DNA from: an uncultured Spartobacteria bacterium
GTDB taxonomy: Bacteria > Verrucomicrobiota > Verrucomicrobiia > Chthoniobacterales > Terrimicrobiaceae
Length of the DNA: 11,880 bases
NCBI GenBank assembly: GCA_903915315.1
Contig: CAIWSO010000576.1
Span: 1-11,880 of the forward strand
Direction: 5' to 3'
Positions within the stretch are counted from its first letter, which is position 1; every line of letters starts with the position of its first letter. Of this stretch, positions 6,871 to 11,880 are shown one piece after another. The translations under genes and the position numbers were made by a program. Below the pieces are notes generated by a model. That model saw nothing but the letters and a program-made list of their open reading frames with translations, ran no database searches and had not been told where the DNA came from.

Positions 6871-8949
6871 ATGGATTTTTCCAAGAAGGAATATTTCGTG
6901 AATCGGGAGACAAGCTGGTTGGAGTTCAATCAGCGTGTCCTGGATCAGGCATTCAGTGAGGACAACCCGATACTCGAGAGGCTGAAGTTTCTGTGTATCG
7001 TCAGCTCGAACTTGGATGAGTTTTTTGAGGTTCGGGTTGCCGGTCTCAAGCAACAGATGCAGACCGAGTCCTCGGAGACCGGCCCGGATGGCCTCTCTGC
7101 GAAGGAGACACTTGCGCTCATCAGCGCCCGCACCCAGCGCATGGTGGAGGATCAATACCGCTGCTGGCGTGAGCACATCTCCCCGGCCCTTGATGCCCAG
7201 CGAATCCGCTTTCATAGCTACCCCGATGTTCCCGAGGAGGAGCGTGCGTATTTTGAGAAATATTTCCGCGAGACGATTTATCCGGTTCTCACTCCGCTGG
7301 CTGTCGATCCGGCGCATCCCTTTCCCCAGCTCCTGAACAAGAGTCTCAACGTGATTGTCGAGCTCGAGGGGGAGGGGCTGAATACCGACATCGCCGTTGT
7401 ACAGGCTCCACGTATCCTTCCGCGCGTTGTTCCGTTTTCCAAGCGCACCGATGGCGATGACTACGTTTTCCTCGGGAACATCATCCAAGCGCATGTGGAC
7501 ACTCTGTTTCGGGGAGTGACCGTCAAGGGTGCGCACCTCTTCCGAGTGACCCGCAACAGCAACCTCTACGTGGACGAGGAAGAGGCCAGTAATCTCCTTC
7601 ACGCGATCGAGGAAGAACTCCGCAAAGTCAAGCGGGGGGCGGCTGTGCGCCTCGAGGTGAAGCACGATTGCCCGGATCGGGTTCTCAATCGTCTCTTGGA
7701 TATTTTCAATTTAGAGGAAGAAGATGTATCCCGCATTGATGGGCCGCTGAATCTTTCCCGCCTGATGCCCTTGGCGATGCAGATCGACCGTCCAGACCTG
7801 CGCTACAAGCGCTTCACGCCTTGCTCTGTGGTCGCGCTCGATACCGAGTCCGATTTATTTTACCACATTCGCAAGGGTGACATTCTGCTCCACCATCCCT
7901 ACGATAGCTTCCAGACGGTAGTGGATTTTCTCGTTCAAGCGGCCGAGGATCCTCAGGTCTTGGCGATCAAGCAAACGCTCTATCGCACAAGCTCCGACTC
8001 TCCGATCGTTCAGGCTCTCATTACGGCCGCCCGGAATGGTAAGCAGGTCACAGCAGTGATCGAATTGAAGGCGCGTTTTGACGAAGCCGCGAATATCCAG
8101 TGGGCCCGTATGATGCGTGAGGCCGGAGTGGATGTTGTTTATGGTGTCACTGGCTTGAAAACTCACGCCAAGGCGATGCTTATTATTCGCAGTGAGGGGG
8201 AGCGTATTCGTCGCTACGCCCACATGGGGACTGGAAACTACCACCCCTCGACGGCAAAAATCTACACCGACTTGAGTCTGCTCACTTGCCGTGACGCCCT
8301 CACCAGCGAGCTCGCTGAGACATTCAATTGCCTCACCGGCGTGTCGCGTTTTCCGATGATGAAGGAACTGATGGTCGCACCATGGAGGCTCTGTGAAGGT
8401 TTCCATGAATTGATCGAAAACGAAATCGGCCACGCGATGGCGGGTCGCCCTTGCGGCATTTACGCCAAGGTCAACTCGCTTGTGGAGGAGGGGATCATTG
8501 AGGCCCTCTACCGCGCCTCGGCAGCCGGTGTTCCGATTCGTTTGCTCGTTCGCGGTATGTGTGCTGTGCGAGTCGGCATCCCCGGAGTGAGTGAAAATAT
8601 CGAGGTTAGAAGCCTTGTTGGCCGCTTCCTCGAGCATAGTCGCATTTATCGCTTTGAAAACGGAGGGGACGTACGCATCTATCTCGGAAGCTCGGATTGG
8701 ATGCCCCGGAATCTTTTCCGTCGGGTGGAAACAGTTTTCCCCATTACGGCACCTGGAATGATCCAGCATGTGGATGAGATTTTATCTTGGTTCTGGAAAG
8801 ACAATGTCAAATCGCAGGTGATGCAGCCCGACGGAGTTTATCGTTTTCGGGATTTGGCACCGGGAGAAGAACGCTTCGATGCGCAAATGGAATTCCTTGC
8901 TGATGCACTGCGCCGTCGGAAGAAGGTCGTTCCTGTTAAAGAGTGGTAA
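6871..8949 (+). CDS. ppk: Polyphosphate kinase PPK1
   Basis: Reversibly polymerises the gamma-phosphate of ATP into inorganic polyphosphate; usually a membrane-associated oligomer. The 692 residues cover all PPK1 domains. The N-terminal domain has the signatures NRETSWLEFNQRVL (11-24) and LCIVSSNLDEFFEVRVAGLKQ. The middle domain follows. Two phospholipase D-like catalytic domains carry the autophosphorylated histidine H432 in TGLKTHAKAMLI and the second histidine H589 in FLEHSRIYRF. GTGNYHPSTAKIYTDLSLLT and YLGSSDWMPRNLFRRVE are further hallmark strings. It lies 93 bp after dapL, and no exopolyphosphatase gene (ppx) is adjacent. A GGAAAG stretch at 6853-6858 is too far upstream to be a good ribosome binding site. 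The start MDFSKKEYF fits the family. Confidence 0.96.
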   Translation: MDFSKKEYFVNRETSWLEFNQRVLDQAFSEDNPILERLKFLCIVSSNLDEFFEVRVAGLKQQMQTESSETGPDGLSAKETLALISARTQRMVEDQYRCWREHISPALDAQRIRFHSYPDVPEEERAYFEKYFRETIYPVLTPLAVDPAHPFPQLLNKSLNVIVELEGEGLNTDIAVVQAPRILPRVVPFSKRTDGDDYVFLGNIIQAHVDTLFRGVTVKGAHLFRVTRNSNLYVDEEEASNLLHAIEEELRKVKRGAAVRLEVKHDCPDRVLNRLLDIFNLEEEDVSRIDGPLNLSRLMPLAMQIDRPDLRYKRFTPCSVVALDTESDLFYHIRKGDILLHHPYDSFQTVVDFLVQAAEDPQVLAIKQTLYRTSSDSPIVQALITAARNGKQVTAVIELKARFDEAANIQWARMMREAGVDVVYGVTGLKTHAKAMLIIRSEGERIRRYAHMGTGNYHPSTAKIYTDLSLLTCRDALTSELAETFNCLTGVSRFPMMKELMVAPWRLCEGFHELIENEIGHAMAGRPCGIYAKVNSLVEEGIIEALYRASAAGVPIRLLVRGMCAVRVGIPGVSENIEVRSLVGRFLEHSRIYRFENGGDVRIYLGSSDWMPRNLFRRVETVFPITAPGMIQHVDEILSWFWKDNVKSQVMQPDGVYRFRDLAPGEERFDAQMEFLADALRRRKKVVPVKEW

Positions 8950-8968
8950 AAACTTTTTTCCGCAACGT

Positions 8969-8984
8969 AAAAGCCTGCTTTTTT
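8969..8984 (+). terminator. Weak AT-rich hairpin with T tract after ppk
   Basis: AAAAG-CCTG-CTTTT followed by further T residues forms a 5-bp stem about 20 bp beyond the ppk stop. The stem is short and AT-rich, so terminator activity is doubtful. The rest of 8950-9052 shows no convincing gene, leader peptide or leucine-responsive attenuator. Confidence 0.25.
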
Positions 8985-9052
8985 GAAGAGGGTGGGCGTT
9001 TGCATCGTGGCTTGCATGCGATCGATCCATGGATAGTATTCATCGCACTATT

Positions 9053-10462
9053 ATGAGTCAGACCCTACTTGATAAAGTCTGGGCGGCCCACGCCGTCCGC
9101 ACCCTGCCCAATGGATCCACGCAGCTTTTAATTGGCACGCACCTCATTCACGAGGTCACCAGCCCACAGGCATTCGGCATGTTGGGGGATCTGGGTCTGA
9201 AGGTTCTTTATCCTTCCCGTACCTTTGCAACGGTGGATCACATTGTTCCGACCGATGAGCGCCAAGAGCCATTCAGCGACAATCTCGCGGATGCGATGAT
9301 CAAGGCCCTTCGCAAAAATTGCGACGATCACGGGATCAAGTTTTTCGACCTTCCAAGCGGTCAACAAGGTATCGTTCACATCGTCGGACCTGAGCAGGGT
9401 ATCACCCAACCGGGCACCACAATTGCCTGCGGTGACTCGCACACATCGACGCACGGCGCCTTTGGAGCCATTGCTTTTGGCATCGGAACCAGCCAAGTCC
9501 GTGACGTGCTCGCCACGCAGACGATGGCCATCCGCAAACCCAAGGTCCGCCGCATCAATGTGAATGGCAAGTTGAGCCCCGGTGTTTATGCGAAGGACGT
9601 GATTCTTCACATCATTCGTAAGCTCGGAGTCAACGGCGGTCTCGGCTACGCTTACGAATACGGCGGCACCACATTTGACGCGTTCACCCAAGAAGAACGC
9701 ATGACCGTTTGCAACATGTCCATCGAGGGTGGGGCCCGTGTGGGATACGTGAATCCCGATAATACGACATTTGAGTATCTCCGAGGCCGCAACTATGCGC
9801 CCAAGGGCGCGGATTGGGATGCTGCCGTGGCTCGTTGGAAGGCCACCGCATCCGACCCGGATGCCGTTTACGACGATATCGTCACTTACGATGCGGCGGA
9901 TATTGCTCCGACCGTCACTTGGGGCATCAATCCCGGCCAGGCGATCTTCATTAACGAAAACGTTCCATTGGCTTCCGATGTCCCGGAGAAAGATCGTGCC
10001 ACAGCAGAGGAGGCCTTCATCCACATGCAACTCACCGCAGGCAAACCTATCAAGGGTACCAAGGTCCAAGTGGCCTTCCTCGGAAGCTGCACGAATGGAC
10101 GCTTGAGCGACTTGCAGGAAGTGGCTCGCTACATCAAAGGCCGCAAAGTCAGCAGTAGCGTGAAAGCCATCGTGGTCCCCGGTTCCCAGAGCGTGGCCAG
10201 CCTTGCCGAAAGCATGGGCTTGGCGGAGATTTACCGTGATGCCGGCTTTGAATGGCGTGGGGCGGGTTGCTCGATGTGCCTCGGCATGAACCCCGACAAA
10301 CTTGTCGGCGACCAACTTTGCGCGAGTTCCAGTAACCGCAACTTCAAGGGCCGTCAGGGAAGCCCGACCGGACGCACCGTGCTTATGTCGCCCCTCATGG
10401 TCGCCGCCGCCGCCATCACTGGCGAAATCTCCGATGCCCGAGAGATCTTCGACATCAAATAA
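9053..10462 (+). CDS. leuC: 3-isopropylmalate dehydratase large subunit LeuC
   Basis: Large subunit of the aconitase-family [4Fe-4S] enzyme that isomerises 2-isopropylmalate to 3-isopropylmalate in leucine synthesis; it works as a heterodimer with LeuD. From ATG 9053 (MSQTLLDKVWAAH) the protein has 469 residues, close to the bacterial standard of about 466-470. An in-frame ATG at 9029 would add MDSIHRTI, which does not resemble LeuC. Cluster cysteines are visible as C346 (FLGSCTNGR) and C406/C409 (GAGCSMCLGMNPD). Other signatures are TVDHIVPT, GDSHTSTHGAFGAIAFGIGTSQV and MSIEGGARVGY. No Shine-Dalgarno is seen. leuD follows after 44 bp in the same direction, so the two are very likely co-transcribed; leuA and leuB are not in the window. 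Confidence 0.96.
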   Translation: MSQTLLDKVWAAHAVRTLPNGSTQLLIGTHLIHEVTSPQAFGMLGDLGLKVLYPSRTFATVDHIVPTDERQEPFSDNLADAMIKALRKNCDDHGIKFFDLPSGQQGIVHIVGPEQGITQPGTTIACGDSHTSTHGAFGAIAFGIGTSQVRDVLATQTMAIRKPKVRRINVNGKLSPGVYAKDVILHIIRKLGVNGGLGYAYEYGGTTFDAFTQEERMTVCNMSIEGGARVGYVNPDNTTFEYLRGRNYAPKGADWDAAVARWKATASDPDAVYDDIVTYDAADIAPTVTWGINPGQAIFINENVPLASDVPEKDRATAEEAFIHMQLTAGKPIKGTKVQVAFLGSCTNGRLSDLQEVARYIKGRKVSSSVKAIVVPGSQSVASLAESMGLAEIYRDAGFEWRGAGCSMCLGMNPDKLVGDQLCASSSNRNFKGRQGSPTGRTVLMSPLMVAAAAITGEISDAREIFDIK

Positions 10463-10506
10463 CGCCTTCATTTCACACTCATTCCTTTCTCAATCCGAAA
10501 AATAAA

Positions 10507-11109
10507 ATGGCTCTCGAAAAAATCACCCAAACTAGCGGCCGTGGCGTTTACGTTCCCGGCGATGATCTCGATACCGACCGCGTTATTCCTGCCCGCTTCA
10601 TGAAATGCATCACCTTTGACGGTCTAGGTGAGTTCGCCTTCTTTGACGCCCGTGCAGCAGCAAAAGCCGAGGGGCAAACCCACCCGCTCGACGATGCCCG
10701 ATTCACCGGTGCCAGCATTCTTTTTTCTGGCTCCAACTTCGGTTGCGGAAGCTCCCGCGAGCACGCGCCCCAAGCCCTCTACCGTTTCGGCATTCGTGCC
10801 GTCATCGCCGAAAGCTTCGCTGAAATCTTTTTTGGCAACTCGATCACGCTCGGGATGCCATGCGCCGTCATGAGCGGCCAAGACATTCGCGCGGTTGCTC
10901 AAATCATCGAAACCGATCCAGAAGCCCTGATCACCTTAGATCTCTTAGAAGGCAAGCTCAGCATCGCTGATATGGATTTTCCAGCCACCCTGCCACCCCA
11001 CGCCCAAGAAGCCTTGGTGACCGGCAAATGGGACGCCATCGCCGATCTTCTGGAAGGCATCGAGGACGTGCGCACCTGCGCCGCCAAATTGCCCTACATG
11101 GCCGCTTAG
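10507..11109 (+). CDS. leuD: 3-isopropylmalate dehydratase small subunit LeuD
   Basis: The swivel-domain subunit that completes the LeuCD isopropylmalate isomerase. The 200 residues match the long bacterial LeuD type. Near the N-terminus, VYVPGDDLDTDRVIPARFMK (15-34) is the conserved DTDxIIPA region. GSNFGCGSSREHAPQAL (75-91) is the hallmark substrate-binding loop with R84. FAEIFFGNSITLGMPC (104-119) follows the family pattern. The start ATG at 10507 is immediately followed by typical sequence; the upstream 44 bp are A/T-rich near the start but have no Shine-Dalgarno. It lies downstream of leuC in the same transcription unit. Confidence 0.96.
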   Translation: MALEKITQTSGRGVYVPGDDLDTDRVIPARFMKCITFDGLGEFAFFDARAAAKAEGQTHPLDDARFTGASILFSGSNFGCGSSREHAPQALYRFGIRAVIAESFAEIFFGNSITLGMPCAVMSGQDIRAVAQIIETDPEALITLDLLEGKLSIADMDFPATLPPHAQEALVTGKWDAIADLLEGIEDVRTCAAKLPYMAA

Positions 11110-11119
11110 GAGGGAAGCT

Positions 11120-11134
11120 TCGTAAGCGTTACGA
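11120..11134. other. Small hairpin after leuD, function unclear
   Basis: TCGTAA-GCG-TTACGA forms a perfect 6-bp stem with a 3-base loop 10 bp beyond the leuD stop, between the convergent leuD and methyltransferase frames. Neither side has a clear T tract, so a factor-independent terminator is not well supported. Confidence 0.25.
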
Positions 11135-11175
11135 GTTGCAAAATAGCCTTGTCGCAGTTGGCGGCAAATTGCCAG

Positions 11176-11604
11176 CTAGTATTTTTGAATATATAGCCGG
11201 TAAAGAGGGAGATTGGGGAGAATGCGGAGCTTTTGCGAATAGATCGTCGTGAAGGCATCGATCGCCGCCTTCGGAAGGAGTAGCGGGTTTTCCGTTCCTG
11301 GGCGCATAGGCGACCAAATGTAGTCGTCGAAAGCGATGACTCCGCCTCGCTTGAGAAGTTGGAAGGCTAGGACGGCATCGCCCAGCACATCGGCGGCTTG
11401 ATGGCTGGCATCGACGCTGATGAAGTCAAATGGCTCCGTGTTTTCTGCAACCAAGCGGCAGAGTTGGTCGAGGGAAAGCCCTGCGCGGACCTCGACTTTG
11501 GCTGGGGAGCCGACGGAGGCGATGTTGTCTTCAAACTGCTTTCTCAGTCCACCCAGCGCCATGTGTTTGTGCTCAATGCCGCCTTGGAAGCTGTCGATCG
11601 CCAC
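11176..11604 (-). CDS. Class I SAM-dependent methyltransferase, 5'-truncated, possibly a pseudogene
   Basis: The 142 residues from GTG at 11604 resemble the C-terminal two thirds of a Methyltransf_24-type Rossmann methyltransferase. IDSFQGGIEHKH looks like the strand-2 acidic region (ribose binding). FDFISVDASHQAADVLGDAVLAFQLLKRGGVIAFDDYIW shows the D65/H68 pair and the DD93-94 typical of these enzymes. The expected N-terminal glycine-rich SAM motif I (ExGxxxGxS-like) is missing. The frame stays open upstream to a TAG at 11721-11719 but contains no ATG, GTG or TTG there and no motif I, and I could not recover the missing part in the other two frames. It converges on leuD with 66 bp between stops. 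Substrate is unknown; relatives act on small molecules or sugars. The fold call is fairly sure, but functionality is doubtful. Confidence 0.55.
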   Translation of the reverse strand: MAIDSFQGGIEHKHMALGGLRKQFEDNIASVGSPAKVEVRAGLSLDQLCRLVAENTEPFDFISVDASHQAADVLGDAVLAFQLLKRGGVIAFDDYIWSPMRPGTENPLLLPKAAIDAFTTIYSQKLRILPNLPLYRLYIQKY

Positions 11605-11776
11605 GATCGTGGATTCCCAGCAGTCCGGTTGGATCGACGCGCCGCGTTTCGCCGCCGAGCTATCCGCGGTGATTGGGGGATGTAGCGCGAGTGTGCCTCG
11701 CGCTTGATTCGCGAAGGTCTAGGCTAGGTTTTGGTGATAAGCGGACTTCGGCTCCGGCTTGGGGCGGAAGGTTTCT

Positions 11777-11880
11777 CTATTTCACGAATCCGACCGGAAA
11801 TTCCTCCCATGTGCGGCCGTCCAATTTTCGCTCGGGCTTTTTATGGCTGGAGCCGACCTGCTTCAGGAAAAACGGCAGGC
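11777..11880 (-). CDS. C-terminal end of a DUF5131-like (phage Gp37/Gp68 family) protein, partial
   Basis: Reading leftward from the right window edge, 33 codons end at TAG 11779-11777. The peptide begins LPFFLKQVG and continues with KLDGRTWEEFP before ending GFVK. The pattern PFFxKQxG, a basic linker, then LDGRxWxExP is the usual C-terminus of the DUF5131 family, annotated as phage Gp37/Gp68 and found on phages, mobile islands and in bacterial chromosomes. Only the tail is visible, so this is a recognition call from two short motifs. Function is not established. Positions 11605-11776, between it and the methyltransferase fragment, hold no gene I can support. Confidence 0.55.
   Translation of the reverse strand, partial: LPFFLKQVGSSHKKPERKLDGRTWEEFPVGFVK

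Noticed and set aside
5464..7665. A 733-codon open frame on the minus strand spanning dapL and the first part of ppk.
   Set aside because: It is antisense to two unmistakable enzymes, its translation shows no family motifs, and such long antisense frames are common in GC-rich coding DNA.
7855..8769. A 304-codon minus-strand open frame opposite ppk.
   Set aside because: It is antisense to conserved PPK1 catalytic domains and carries no recognisable motif.
9000..9017. Repeated TTGCAT hexamers upstream of leuC as a possible operator or promoter.
   Set aside because: There are only two short copies with poor -35/-10 agreement, too little to separate from chance.
9029..9052. An upstream in-frame ATG for leuC adding eight residues.
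   Set aside because: LeuC proteins normally start right at the xxTLxxKxW motif, which matches ATG 9053.
8950..9052. A leucine attenuator or leader peptide ahead of leuC.
   Set aside because: There is no leucine-rich short frame and no competing hairpins; only one weak stem is visible.
9128..10471. A 447-codon minus-strand open frame opposite leuC.
   Set aside because: It lies entirely antisense to leuC, resembles no protein family, and is explained by leuC codon bias.

Overview
The window looks like a chromosomal segment of a moderately GC-rich bacterium. A Verrucomicrobiota or related PVC-group member is my best guess. The reasons are an LL-diaminopimelate aminotransferase (DapL), a general absence of Shine-Dalgarno motifs ahead of the genes, and the style of the housekeeping genes. 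This is inference; no rRNA or other marker gene is present.

Layout. Positions 1-146 carry the start of a leftward P-loop ATPase (AAA_14/DUF4143-like) that runs off the left edge. An IS1380-family insertion sequence fills 90-1760, with 23-bp terminal inverted repeats (one mismatch) and one intact rightward DDE transposase. From 4706 leftward to 1811 lies a minus-strand block of bioB, rpiB and miaB; bioB and rpiB overlap by ATGA. Rightward from 4832 come a Mn-type superoxide dismutase gene, a GC-rich hairpin, dapL, ppk1, and the leuC-leuD pair. The right edge (11176-11880) holds, on the minus strand, a 5'-truncated SAM methyltransferase remnant and the C-terminal end of a DUF5131-like (phage Gp37/Gp68 family) protein. 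This edge is the most accessory-looking part apart from the IS.

How the genes work together. Most are core metabolism: biotin synthesis (BioB), the pentose phosphate pathway (RpiB), tRNA modification (MiaB), oxidative-stress defence (SOD), lysine/peptidoglycan precursor synthesis (DapL), polyphosphate synthesis (PPK1) and leucine synthesis (LeuCD, one heterodimeric enzyme). BioB, MiaB and LeuC all depend on oxygen-sensitive Fe-S clusters. A divergent promoter region between bioB and sod (about 4707-4831) is the clearest regulatory stretch.

I did not find a convincing new multi-gene system, CRISPR array, tRNA or rRNA. The points most worth a second look are the ATPase reading frame that starts inside the IS and crosses its terminal repeat, the strong hairpin only 24 nt ahead of dapL, the Glu-type RpiB, the cysteine-rich SOD, and the decayed right-hand edge.
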